This document shows, piece by piece, positions 47,818 to 59,173 of a stretch of 64,000 bases of DNA (its first letter is position 1; each line of letters begins with the position of its first letter). The notes beneath the pieces were generated by a model, which was not told the origin of the DNA, searched no databases, and was given only the letters and a program-made list of their open reading frames with translations. This DNA is from Dipteronia dyeriana (lineage: Eukaryota > Streptophyta > Magnoliopsida > Sapindales > Sapindaceae), in NCBI GenBank assembly GCA_032871835.1, contig CM065299.1, forward strand, positions 32,042,074 to 32,106,073. The letters are read 5' to 3'. Position numbers and translations under genes: made by a program.

Positions 47818-48670
47818 AAATCGAGATCTCCAAATCTGTATTTTATAAACCTACAAAAATCCTTGTTTCGATTAAAAACAATCTAAATGGATGTGGTATA
47901 ACCATCTTAGTGAATATCTAATAAAAGAATTGTATAATAATTTATATACCCATGTGTCTTCACAAAGAAATCATAATCCAGATTTGCTATATTTACATCA
48001 TATGTTGATGATATGAATTTAATTGGAGCTCTCGAAGAGCCCTTGGAAACTGCTGAATATTTGATAAATTTATTTGAAATGAAAGACATGGGAAAAAAAT
48101 ATTGTCTCGACCTAAAGATCGAACATAGATCAACTGGAATGCTTGTCAATCAATCTGAATATGTTGAAAAGATTATGAAATGATTCTATAGGGATATTAC
48201 TCATCCATTAAGTAATCATATGGTTATTAGAACTATTGATCTTAAGAAAGATCCATTCCGACCAATAGAAAATGATGAAAATATACTTGGTTATGAAGTA
48301 CCATATCTTAATGCAATTGGTGTTTTATTATATATGGATCAATGTATTAGATTAGATGTTGCATTTTCTGTGAATGTAATTGCTAGATTCTTTTAAGCAC
48401 CAACTAGAAGACATTAGAATGAGATTAAATATTTTTTTCGTTACCTTCATGAGGTTTATGATTATTTTATAGAAAATCTAACAATTTTTCAGATTTACTT
48501 TTTTATGAGGATAGTAGATATCTATATAATCCACAAAAGGGTCGTACATAAATAAGATATATTTTTGCCTATAATGGCACAACATTTTCGTAACGCTCCA
48601 CAAAGCAAGTCTTGTGCTTATACATCTTATTATCATTTTATCAAGGGGAGTGTTCTATCTGGGGGAACAA
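47818..48670 (+). mobile_element. Ty1/copia RT relic, unit U7
   Basis: Seventh copia fragment with YVDDM at 48001-48015. Its frame from MKDMG through CLDLKIEHRS is unusually clean, but stops remain (MK*F, then further). Pseudogenic. Confidence 0.82.
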
Positions 48671-48789
48671 ATCGAATGAAGTTTATTAGTTATTTTGAGG
48701 CATATTTGTATTGTAATCTTTTTCCTTACAATTAAATTATTGTTCCATTGAATTTTCCTGGTAAGGTTTTTAATAAGGCGGTTCTCTAA

Positions 48790-49988
48790 GGCTGCGTTTG
48801 GTGCGAGGGACGGGATGAGACAACGTGAAACAATTTTTTCTTGTCCCATGTTAATGACGCTCTTGTCCCACGTTTGGTACGTCTTTAACATGGGACAAGA
48901 CGAGACAAGGTAAGATAAAAAACACTAATTTTTGTTCCACCCAGAACCTTAGGACAGAGTTGTCCCATGACATGGGAAAAGTATAAAAAGTCTACTTTAC
49001 CCTTTAAAATTTCTAAAAATTGTAAATATTTTTAATTATATTCTATACTATTATATATATTATTGTTATATTATAATATTTGTTAGTATAAATTAATATT
49101 ACATTGATCCAGTAGATCATCGTATATATGTTGTCTTGATCAATCATAAACATTTCTTTGATCCAGCAAATCAATGAATATCGTTGTTTAGGTTTTTGTC
49201 CTGCTGGGTATTTTCTAGCAAAGTATAAATATAAGCAAATCTTTAAAGAAAACATTAATTCTGGAGACATATATGCATCAAAGTTTTGAAGAAAACATTA
49301 ATTTTTGACATATATGCACTGTATTCCTTTTCCTTTTGATCAAGTTTTGTCGTATTGGATTTTTCTGATAAGGTTTTTAATGGGACAATTTTAAATATGT
49401 TTAACACCACAAGATTTAAAAGATCACAATATATATTTTACTAGGGGTTTTCCTTAACAAATTAAGATATAGGTGGTGAAAATCGAAAAGGGTGTTATAA
49501 AATTGGATCGATCACCAACTCATCACCGCTTAACGTTGCATGTGGCAATCCAAAGGGTGTTATTATTTTAATATTTTTGATATATTTATTATTTAATTTT
49601 TGAAATACTTTTGCTAAAAAAATACGAGAGCATATGTCACTTTTATATTGGATAATCTAAATTGGTAAAGTTGTCAAATTGTGAAAGGTTGGATGGCAAA
49701 ATTGCCATTCTATGTCAATATTTAAATACAAAGGGTAAAATGGTAGGTTTGTATTTTTGTCATGTTTGACGGATAAAATCTCGTATTTTTGAAACTTTTG
49801 AGATTTATAATTGTCAAAAAGTAAACAAGTTTTTTTAAAAAAATCTATATACAAAATCTCTTATAAAATAGACTATCCAATTAGTAGTTGAAAATTTAAG
49901 GCTTTTATTTATTTTTTATTGTCAAAAACCAAAAATAAAAACTATCCTTAACAAGCTCAGGTGGTACACTGATACTAACTCAGTGCAT
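48790..49988. repeat. Truncated MITE and copia-tail-like spacer, U7
   Basis: Truncated MITE starting GGCTGCGTTTGGTGCG, with a small internal duplication of CTTGTCCCA..GTTT near 48839-48875, then spacer up to the Harbinger target. Confidence 0.6.
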
Positions 49989-49991
49989 TTA

Positions 49992-51191
49992 GGCCCTGTT
50001 TGTTGAGCCGGATAGGCTTGGGATTGGATTATAATAGTCCAAAGCCCACGTTTGGCTCAACAACAAGAATGGGATACCATCTCCCAACAGTGTAAAATAA
50101 TTCCATCAACTCTGGAATAAATAAACCCACCCCTTACCATGGTATCAGTTGTCTTGGTACTGTTGCATTTGTTTTTTTTTTCCACGTTAACTGTTTGTCT
50201 CTTTCTTTTCTTCTTTTCTTCTGATTCTTCTACCATATAAATTTTCTCCTCTCTTCAACCAAAATTTATTTTATTTTGTTTAAAAAATTAACTACTTTAT
50301 TTTATGATATTAAAATTAACTCTTTCCGGTGAACAAGAGATGGATTGATGGATTGATGGAGTTGACACCATCTCAGATCTGCTCCTTCAATCCTTCTTCA
50401 TATTTTTTTTTTAATTTTTTTGTAGATCTGTTGCTCCATCAAGTTTGAGATCGTAGAAGATTTGTGTTTCACATTGAAAAAGATGGATTTGTATTTTTGA
50501 ATTTATGAAAAATTGATTAACAAAAGAAAAAAATTTGGATTTTTTTGTTTAATTTTCTTACAAGTTTGAGATTATAGTATATGGATTTTGTTTGATATTG
50601 TAGACGTTTGATTTTTTTGATATTGTAGAAGATTGATCTGTGTTTGGGATTGAAAAGGATGAAATTACGTTTGATGATGAAAAATTCAAAAGAAAAAAAA
50701 ATGGTGATTTTGTGATAAAGGTTGATGGCGGTGGATCGAGAGGGATGATAATGGCGATTTGGTGCATTGAGATTTTGAACTTCCGGAAGAAATATTTGGA
50801 ATAAAAAAGCTTATCCAATTTTTTTAACTACAATCAAAGTTGATAAAAAACTGGTTTCTACCTCAATTTTTTTTTTTTTATTTCTCATTTTTAAACAATT
50901 AAAATGTTATCAAAATTCTTTTTTCTTGATTATTCCCCAAATTAAAATTCTTATTTCTTGATAATTTATTATTCAATTTTAAAATATTATGAAATTAAAA
51001 AATTACTATATTTAATACATCCCATGTTTTACCAAACAAAACATAGTATTAATTCAGTACAATCTCATTTTTCTCCAAACACAGTATAGTATTTATTTAG
51101 TCCATTCCAATCCCATCCAATCTCAGTCTCATCTTAATCCAATCCAATCACATAAAATAGTAAAATCCAATCCCGCGCACCAAATGGGACC
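49992..51191. mobile_element. PIF/Harbinger-like non-autonomous element, U7 copy
   Basis: The better-preserved copy, 1200 bp, flanked by TTA (49989-49991 and 51192-51194). Left end GGCCCTGTTTGTTGAGC; right end, read inward, GGTCCCATTTGGTGCGC; 12 of 17 positions agree. A subterminal hairpin pairs TTTGTTGAGCC (49998) with GGCTCAACAA (50054). It contains a TTTCTTTTCTTC pyrimidine tract and no transposase. Inserted at the same base as the U4 copy, so one insertion was duplicated. Confidence 0.85.
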
Positions 51192-51337
51192 TTAAGCTTA
51201 TCAAATCCTTACTAGTAGGATATGTACCGAACAAATCCATTGGTTTGCTGGACATAAAATTTCGACGGTTGATTCACATTACACTGTGAAGTCGAGAGTT
51301 GTACGGTTGTACTTTACTACCGCGCTGAAAGAACTTA

Positions 51338-52955
51338 GGTAGTGTTTGGTTGGGTGGAATGGAATGGAATGGAATGTAAAGAAATTCATTCCATTTGTTT
51401 GGTTTTCAAATTCCAATGGAATGAGCATTCCATTGGAATGGGGATTCCACCATTTTAATGGAATGAACATTCCATCCAAAAACCAATGGAATGCCCATTC
51501 CATTCCATTAACACATTTTCTTTCCAAAAATAACCCTCTATCCCACAACTCAATTCCAAAAATACTCTCATTTCCAAAAATAATATATATATATATATTA
51601 TAAATATCATACTATTATATAATATTTATTATTATTGCATATAATATATTATTACATATATTATATATATTCATATATTATATAATATATATATATATAT
51701 ATATTATTATATTATATTATTTATACTTTTATATTTTATTATTATTATCCAAAATATATATATTATATTTTCTAATTATTTATATTATATATTATATATT
51801 ATTATATACATAATGTATATATATATACATTATATAATAATATATAATATTTTTATATATAATAATATTAATATTAATAACATCAATATTTCTAATATAT
51901 AATATATAATATATTATATATTATATACATATATATATATATTTTATATTTATAATATATATTATTATATAATTTATACTTTTATATTTTTTTATTATCA
52001 TCCAAAATGAACATTATATTTTCTAATTATATATTATATGTATATATATATATACACACATTATATAATTATATATAATATTTATATATTTAATTATATT
52101 AATATTAATAATATCAATATTTCTAATATATAATATATAATATTTATAATATATAATATATAATATATAATAATATATATTAAAAAATATATATATATAT
52201 ATAATATTTATAATATATATTATTATATAATTTATACTTTTATATTTTATTATTATTATCCAAAATGAACATTATATTTTCTAATTATACATATTATTAT
52301 TATTATATATATATACACACACACACATTATATAATGATATAGAATATTTATATATTTAATAATATTAATATTAATAATATCAATATTTCTAATATATAA
52401 TATATAATAATATATATTAAAATATTTATAATAATATTTATAATATATATTATTATGTAATATATGTATATGATATATTTTATTTAATATATAATAATAT
52501 ATATATATATAATATTTATATTATATATATTATTATATAATATATTTATATGATATATATTATATAATATATAATAGTATTAATATTACTAACATATAAT
52601 ATATAATATATAATATAGAAATATATAATATATATTGTAATAATATATATTTTATATTATAATAATATATAAATATATATATATATATTATTTATATATA
52701 AATATAATATTATATATACTTTCATATTTTTTATTATTATTATCCATAATATATAATGTTATTATAAATGTTTTGTAATTAGGGGTATTTTGGTCAAAAC
52801 ACAGTTGATTCCATTCCATTCAGTTGTTAACCAAACAAAATATTACTGATTAAAATATTTATTCTAAAGTCCCAACCAAACAAAGAAATCAGTTTTCCAT
52901 TCCTTTTCATTCTAATTCTCATTCTCATTACCATTCCTAGTAACCAAACGCCACC
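51338..52955. mobile_element. Tourist-like element with an AT-rich expanded core
   Basis: A 1618-bp insertion present in U7 only; U4 reads GAACTTAGGTCGATTATC across the site (22431-22448). It is flanked by TTA (51335-51337 and 52956-52958). The ends are GGTAGTGTTTGGTT and, read inward, GGTGGCGTTTGGTT, 12 of 14 identical. The GGAATGGAATGG subterminal runs also pair with the other end. The core, 51580-52740, is almost pure A/T and contains three to four copies of a repeat of about 255 bp (near 51720, 51972, 52230, with a diverged one near 52705). No transposase. The two open frames near 51300-51600 are repeat artefacts. Confidence 0.85.
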
Positions 52956-52958
52956 TTA

Positions 52959-53294
52959 GGTCGATTATCAATTGTTTTTGTATGAAAATCGTGTAAAAAA
53001 AAATCAAACATTTCTAATACCACGTGTGGTTTTCCTTTTTTTTGTCAATTAATAAGTCGCCCCATTATGATTTGGTATTTACAATGTTGAGCCCAACATA
53101 ATATTAGCTGGGCTATAACCCAGTAGATTGTGATCCATCTTAATTGGCCCATGACGTATTCAAACCTGGCAAGGATTAGGAAAACTACTTCTAACTGTAA
53201 AATGAAAATAGGTTCCTATTATAATTGTAATTTGTAATCCTTACTCCAATTGACAGAGAATTCCATTCCCGTCAAGATCAGGACTACAATTATC
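52959..53294 (+). promoter_or_regulatory. Upstream region of stellacyanin-2
   Basis: Shared with the U4 upstream region. It contains a perfect CACGTG G-box at 53021-53026 that the U4 copy lacks. The Tourist element now ends about 470 bp from the ATG. Confidence 0.5.
53021..53026. promoter_or_regulatory. G-box CACGTG upstream of stellacyanin-2
   Basis: CACGTG within TACCACGTGTGG, about 400 bp from the ATG. The aligned U4 sequence is AACTCCTGCGG, with no ACGT core. Whether it is used is unknown. Confidence 0.45.
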
Positions 53295-53302
53295 TTTATA
53301 TA
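53295..53302 (+). promoter_or_regulatory. TATA box of stellacyanin-2
   Basis: TTTATATA, 122 bp before the ATG, identical to the U4 copy. Confidence 0.6.
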
Positions 53303-53423
53303 TGCATTCTACCAAGCATTGCTTATTTTATCACAAATAATTAAAGCTACCAGATCTTGGCTCCTCTCTTGCTTTTTTGCTCAGTTGCTCATTTACACTT
53401 TTATCTTCTTTTTTGCTGATTGC

Positions 53424-54071
53424 ATGGCGATGGCTTTAGCAAAGAAGTTGCTAGCTTTCTTGCTGATGATAGCTCTTTTAGGAGTCTCCATGCCTGCCGT
53501 TTACAAAGTTGGTGATTCTGCGGGGTGGACTATGATGGGCAATGTCGACTACGGTAAATGGGCTTCCACCAAGAATTTCCATTCCGAAGACGTTATCGTG
53601 TTCGAGTACAACAATGAATATCATAACGTGAAGCAAGTAACTCATGAAGATTTTCAATCATGCAATGCCGGGTCTCCGATTGCTGTGTACAGTAGTGGCT
53701 CTGAATCAATCAGCCTGAAAAGGACTGGTCATTACTATTTCTTGTGCGGCTATCCTGGCCATTTCCAAGGCGGACAGAAGGTTGATGTCCTTGTCACTCC
53801 GTCTTCTTCACGCTCAAGTACTGACAGTCTAACTTCAGCTTCTTATGCTTCACCGCCATCAACGATGACCATGACGATTACACCTCCTAATCCTATCCCC
53901 GCCAAGAACAGTGTTTCATCTCTCCATCCGTTTCAGCTTTGGCTGTCCTTATTGCACTTTTTTTTTTGGTTTACACCATCCGATTTCCTGGTGGGGCGGA
54001 TCCACCATACAGTGCAATCGGCCCTGTCCACACCCCGACTTATCCGGACTCGCACCGGGTCAGCCCACTAA
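53424..54071 (+). CDS. Stellacyanin-like phytocyanin 2, C-terminus replaced
   Basis: Paralogue of stellacyanin-1, 215 residues in the present frame from ATG 53424 (ATG 53430 is an alternative). The signal peptide and cupredoxin domain align residue for residue with copy 1 up to about residue 128. Ligands His67, Cys108, His113 and Gln118 are kept. Here Cys80 is present (TGC at 53661), but residue 114 is Phe (TTC at 53763), so the conserved disulfide is broken on the opposite side from copy 1. A 12-bp insertion adds MTIT-like residues near the Pro-rich stretch. After QLW a 10-bp deletion shifts the frame, and the SINE then supplies the last 40 or so codons, so the GPI-anchor tail is lost. Probably a decaying gene, though the copper domain is open. 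Confidence 0.7.
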   Translation: MAMALAKKLLAFLLMIALLGVSMPAVYKVGDSAGWTMMGNVDYGKWASTKNFHSEDVIVFEYNNEYHNVKQVTHEDFQSCNAGSPIAVYSSGSESISLKRTGHYYFLCGYPGHFQGGQKVDVLVTPSSSRSSTDSLTSASYASPPSTMTMTITPPNPIPAKNSVSSLHPFQLWLSLLHFFFWFTPSDFLVGRIHHTVQSALSTPRLIRTRTGSAH

Positions 54072-54180
54072 GGAGTAAAGTGCTACCAATATGTGTAGCT
54101 CCGTTCACAAGAGGGGTTGAACCCACGACCTTGCGTAACGGACGAGAACACCGAACCACTCACACCAACACATGATTGGT
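53963..54180 (-). mobile_element. tRNA-derived SINE inserted in stellacyanin-2
   Basis: A 218-bp element on the minus strand, flanked by the 14-bp target duplication TTATTGCACTTTTT (53949-53962 and 54181-54194), which is single in U4. Read on the minus strand it starts near 54180 and has a box A-like TGGTGTGAGTGG (54156-54167) and a perfect box B GGTTCAACCCC (54113-54123), 32 bp apart, as in RNA polymerase III promoters. It ends in an oligo-A tail (T run at 53958-53967). These are the hallmarks of a plant SINE. It lies within the 3' coding end of stellacyanin-2. Confidence 0.9.
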
Positions 54181-54194
54181 TTATTGCACTTTTT

Positions 54195-54379
54195 GTTGCT
54201 GCACATTAGCTAGTTTCTTTTATTATTGTTGTTGAAACTTTTTTTTTTCTTAACCATAATATTATGCCATGCTCAAATTTTACGATTACTCTTTGATATT
54301 CAAATTTAATAATATCATTTATTGTGTATTGTAACTACTAACTTTGGCCGGAAGTCCACACTTTTGGTAATTCTATAGA
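54195..54379 (+). other. Original 3' end and 3' region of stellacyanin-2
   Basis: GTTGCTGCACATTAGCTAG after the SINE is the former C-terminus and stop, now outside the frame. The rest is shared 3' flank. At 54371-54389 it gives the empty site of LINE-B. Confidence 0.65.
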
Positions 54380-54797
54380 AAGCCATTAGTAAATAGTAAT
54401 TCTCATAATTTATTATATTTGCAGTCGAGCCACCAACCCTGTAACTAGCATGAAAAGAAACTTTAAAACTTGTCAATTGTTGTCACTCATCACCAACAAC
54501 AAAATCGTCATCGCCTTAGCCAACAAAACCAAAGCCATGGTTGCTCGCTAATTCATAGTCGTTATTAGTGAGAATTGATCGGTGAGTAACCGTGCGATTA
54601 AATTAAAAATTGATATTTACTTCTTATATATAACAAAAAACAATAATTGTCTATTCTTATCGTTGAATGTGTGAGAAAGGATGATTCGCCTACAATATTA
54701 ATATATTGTACATGTCAAACATATTTAATCTGTATCGCAACATAACAACCACATACATGCAATTTAATTTCAAAGTTGGTGTGTGATTGTGATAATG
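54380..54797. repeat. 3' flank of gene block, U7, truncated by LINE-A2
   Basis: Matches 26711 onward in U4 up to GTGTGATTGTGATAATG, then stops at the 3' end of LINE-A2. About 1.6 kb that follow in the other long units (fossil tail, CAGGATTTGCTCC block) are missing. Confidence 0.65.
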
Positions 54798-54990
54798 TTT
54801 TTGTTTTTAGAATCAGAAATATATTTTAAAATCGAAAGGCGGACAAACAACAACAAGGAGACAAAAAAATAAAATAAAGAGCAACAGAGACCAACCCTCA
54901 CAACCAAAACAGGGGACAAAGACCAGCTCTCATGCCAATAAAACAACCCCATCCCCTTTTCCAACAGAAGATCAAACAAAAGAGAAAAGA

Positions 54991-55449
54991 TTAAGAAAGA
55001 TTCCAAACTAAAACATCCTCTTCCCTAGCGGAACCTTGTTTCGCTAACGTGTCCGCCAAAGAGTTCGAAGCACGAGAGCTGAATTCGACTGTAGTCTTCC
55101 CCAGGCGTAGCAAAATGTTACGAATATCGTAGATCAAATGAGAGAAATTGATGTTGCCCAAATCCTCGTTGTTGATCCAGGAGACAGCAGCCCTAGAATC
55201 ACTGTTAATAACAATACTTTTACCTGTCAACTCCATTTGAGAAATACAAAGCTCACAAGCTTTTGCAATCGCCAAGATCTCTGCAGTGATTAAATCCTGC
55301 ACACCAATGCCAATTGAAAAAGAGCATAGAATATTACTTGGATTGACCCACAACACACCTCTTATACCCGCTTGACCCGCGGTTCCCCTTACAGAACCAT
55401 CCACATTAAACTTCAACACATCTGAAGGTGGAGGGATCCAATCCCCCAT
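54991..55449 (-). CDS. LINE-A2 RNase H, intact domain
   Basis: 152 open codons from MGDWIPPPSDVLKF to the ORF2 end. RNase H catalytic residues are all present in NVDGSVRG, TAEILAIAKAC, NSDSRAAVSWIN and LADTLAKQG. Without an upstream frame it would not be translated as part of ORF2; the preceding 55450-56140 is broken. Confidence 0.7.
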   Translation of the reverse strand: MGDWIPPPSDVLKFNVDGSVRGTAGQAGIRGVLWVNPSNILCSFSIGIGVQDLITAEILAIAKACELCISQMELTGKSIVINSDSRAAVSWINNEDLGNINFSHLIYDIRNILLRLGKTTVEFSSRASNSLADTLAKQGSAREEDVLVWNLS

Positions 55450-56141
55450 ATCCAGAAATTTTACTTTACACGGATCAGTACATCGATCTGTTATGTCTAA
55501 AAGAATAAGAGTTATAGGATCACTACTTCCTTTGCCATAATTCTTGATCCATCAGGCTACTCTGAATTTCACCACATCTATTGCCTTCAAAACGGAAGCT
55601 TCTTCGTTCTTGAACAACTTACAATTCCTAGTTTCTCAAATCGACTAAACAACCTCAAAAAATAGAGAAACCCACGCTCTTTCCGATATCTTCCTCGGGC
55701 ACAGCCCAATCCAACCTCTCCACCAATCTATCATAGAGAAATTGAAACAAAAACCGATACCCCACCAGTTCATACAATCAATCCAAACGCTCCAATACCA
55801 ACTACATTAGAGAAAAAGATGGTCCATAGATTCTACAAAGGCATTACACAGGGGGCATTCCACAAGGGGCATTCCATATTTGCCCCAAACGACACCCTAA
55901 ACTTCACCAAAACCTCATTAACCATCACCTTATTTTAGAGAAGGTGCCAGTAAATTTTCAATTTTTGGAGGGACGAAACCTTGCCAAGCACCACTGCAGA
56001 CTGATGAGGTATCAGAATTTTCAGCACCAAGGGTTACCAAAAAGACTTTACAGAGATACAACCGTTGAGCAGAGATTCCATCCTATTTTATCATATATAG
56101 TTTTAAAATATTTTATTTCCTGAAGACTAGTTATGAAGAGG

Positions 56142-57808
56142 TCCATTGATCTATCTCCTATCCAAAACAAGGTCTTCTGAGTGGAATTTCCCAGTACCAC
56201 TTATCATCGACCCATTTGCCATGTTCACTAATGCAGCCTCATTTATTTATTGCCAAAGCAAAAATTCTAGGAAAGGCCTCCTTCAAAGGCACTCCCTCCA
56301 CCTTTATATCCCACCACAAACTAGCTTTGTTGCCACAACCAACAATCACCCTTAAACCCTCTTGAAGGATCTTGGCTGTCTTTGAACCTTGCGAAAAAAG
56401 ACTACCTATTGCCTTCATGAAAAAGGAACTTGACGGACCGCCATTCCAATTCCAGCACAACGCATTCATCAGAACTCCGTATTTGGCACAAATCACCCTT
56501 TTCCACAATGGAGATTCTTCCTTCCCAAACCTCCAAACCCATTTAGCCAAAAGACCTTTGTTTTTGTGAAGAATCGAACCTATACCTAACCCACCTCTTT
56601 TCCTTTCTTTGCACAAAGATTCCCATTTTACAGCATGTATTTTTCTTTTCTCACACCCATCTCCCCAAAAAAAACTTCTCTGAAGACCTTCAATCCTCTT
56701 GGAAACACTGATTGGGATTTGAAACATAGACATCAAATAAATAGGAATACTTGACATCACTGCTTTGATTAGAGCTAACCTACCACCTTTATTGAGGAAG
56801 GACTTTTTCCAAGGAGCAAGTTGGTTTTCTATCCTCCAAATTAATTTAGACCAGAAAATCTTATAAGAGGAAGTCCCATATACAAGATTTGACAAGAAGC
56901 TTTAGAGCACCTAAAAATAGCAGCCCAATCCTCCTCCTCATTCCTTCGTTTGCCAACCTTTACCAAGCAAGTTTTTTGAAAATTAATGTGTAACCCCAAA
57001 GCCAACTCGAAACACCTCATTATTCTTCTAACATTCAAGAGGTACTCAATTTTCGGTTGAGGAAACAAAATGGTGTCATCCGTGAATTGCAAATGCAATA
57101 CACGAACCGCCTCTATTCCAAAGTGACACCCTTCATCAACCCCTTTGTCTCCGTTTTCTTGAACAACACACTCAAACCTTCCATCGCCACATTGAATAAA
57201 AAAGGGGAAAGAGGGTCACCCTATTTGAGACCCTTTTCGATCTTGAATTGTCTAGTTGGGCTACCATTAACTAAAATCGAGAACATCGGAGTGGTAATGC
57301 AACACTTCATCCAAAATCTCCATCTTTCTCTAAAGCCCATTTCACTCAAAATATCATTAATGAAAACGTGATCAACGCTATCGTACGCTTTTTCGAAATC
57401 TAACTTCACTAACAACCCCCATTCGTAGCTTTTCTTCCAGTGATGAATGATCTCATCGGCGATAATAAAATTGTCAAGGATTTGACGATTCTTTACGAAA
57501 GCCATCTGAGATTCTCTCACAACCGAGTCAAGGACCCTTCTCATTCGATTAGCCAGGACTTTAGCTAGAATTTTATACAAAGATCCCACTAAACTTATAG
57601 GTCTGTAATCTTTCATAGTTTTCAGATTTGAGCATTTGGGAATAAGCGCAATGAAAGTCTGATTTAACTCCTTGACTATGGAACCATTTTTGTGAAATTC
57701 CACCATAAAACTCATGAAGTCCTGTTTAATGGCATCCCAATTTTCTTTAATAAAATTGAGATTGAAACCATCTGGCCTAGGAGCTTTGTTCCCATCACAA
57801 TTGGACAC
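56142..57808 (-). pseudogene. LINE-A2 reverse transcriptase
   Basis: Three long pieces: 57221-57808 (GNKAPRPDGFNLNF, MKDYRPISLVGSLYK, LLVKLDFEKAYDSVDH), 56841-57098 with the catalytic FTDDT at 57072-57086, and 56239-56895 (RIENQLAPWKKSFLNKGG, RSFFWGDGCEKRK, GGLGIGSILHKNKGLLAKW). Frame breaks fall near 57100-57220 and 56860. Better preserved than LINE-A1. Confidence 0.87.
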
Positions 57809-58331
57809 AACCTTCCAAACCTCCTCTAAACCGACTCTTCTTCCAAGAGGTCTCTCTCTGATCCCGACAGTTTCTTAGAAGGTAATCCACCAACTTTCGG
57901 GCGAGCCACGACACATTCTTATATTGATTCTTAAAAAAATCAGCCACTCCGTTCCTAACATCTTCCGGGCTAGATCATGTCACCCCTTCAATATAAACAT
58001 TCTCTACAAAGTTGTTCCTTCTTCTCCCACTAGCTACCATGTGGAAAAATTTTGTGCTTCTATCACCTTCAATAAGCCACCTGATTCTTGATTTTTGTCT
58101 CCACTATTTTTCTTCTCGCTTTATTCCTTTCCACATCTCCGTGATAATCACCAGCCTCTCTTTTCTCAGGTCATCCGACCAACCCTCCAAAACTGCCATT
58201 TCGACAATCTTAGCTAGCCAAATCTCGAGCTCTTTGGTTGATTTCAACTCTGCAGACCAAAGCACCTACTTATTCTTAACTAACAGCTTGGAATTTCTTA
58301 GTTTGGATCGAAGAATGAAACTACTGGTCCC
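57809..58331 (-). pseudogene. LINE-A2 region between endonuclease and RT
   Basis: Homologous to 7210-7819, with traces of WRQKSRIRWLIEGD-like sequence, broken by stops. It lacks the poly-C expansion. Confidence 0.6.
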
Positions 58332-59121
58332 CTATATTTTATTGTCCACCCATTCTTTTTCAATCCCTTTCATTAATTCTCTGTCTTCCAGCCACACATT
58401 GTTGAAACGAAAAGGCCTAGGCCCCCAAGAAACCTTAGTTACACCAAGAGTAATAGCACAATGATCCGAGATTGTTCTTGGTAATCCAATTTGCTCTAAA
58501 TTCGGGAGCCAAGAGAGCAAAATGAAAGACACCAAAAACCTGTCTAGCTCTTCACATGATCCTTTTTCTCTGTTATTTGACCAAGTAAACTCGACCCCTC
58601 TCAACGGTATGTCCACAACCTTTGCTTTAATAATGAAATTAAAGGCTCTCGCATACCACTTGTTGAAATCACCTCTTTTACTTTCCGACTCATTCAGAAT
58701 TGTGTTGAAGTCCCTTCCGATAATCCAAGGCATAGAAAAAATTTGCTGCACATTAATAATAAAGCTCCATAAATCTCATCTTTCACTTTTCGAGTTAGAG
58801 GCATAGATGTTGCAAAAAACCACTTTCTTATTCATCTTATTCAGAACCCCCACTAAGATTAAACACCATTTATTCGAAATACAATCCTTAATTGTCAAAA
58901 AATCTTCATTCTACATCGTTATTAAACCCCTAGCAGATCCCACCGTATAAACTGCCACCCCTCTTGAAACAAACACCCTACCCAAACCTGTTAATACTCT
59001 GCTATCGAAACCATCCAGTTTTGATTCTTGGATGAAAAAACTGTTGATTTTTGGGTTAAAACCACACTTTTCACCTTTCTTCTGTTATCCTCCTTACCTA
59101 GACCTCTCACATTCCAAGACA
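58332..59121 (-). pseudogene. LINE-A2 APE-type endonuclease
   Basis: ORF2 start near 59121 (MSWNVRGLG with Trp intact). 58332-58751 is open and holds WIIGRDFNTIL (the Gly before the catalytic Asp is Arg) and ISDHCAI with the catalytic His (codon 58461-58463). The part between carries stops. Confidence 0.8.
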
Positions 59122-59173
59122 TAACTAACATTAAATAGAACAGAGGCCCTTTACCAACAAAGAAAACTACCGT

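Noticed and set aside
51279..51603. Two opposite open frames of 85-89 codons
   Set aside because: Made by the GGAATGGAATGG runs at the end of the Tourist-like element.
54113..54180. Possible tRNA gene on the minus strand
   Set aside because: Box A and B are present, but the sequence has no full cloverleaf, ends in an oligo-A tail and has a 14-bp target duplication, so it is a SINE.
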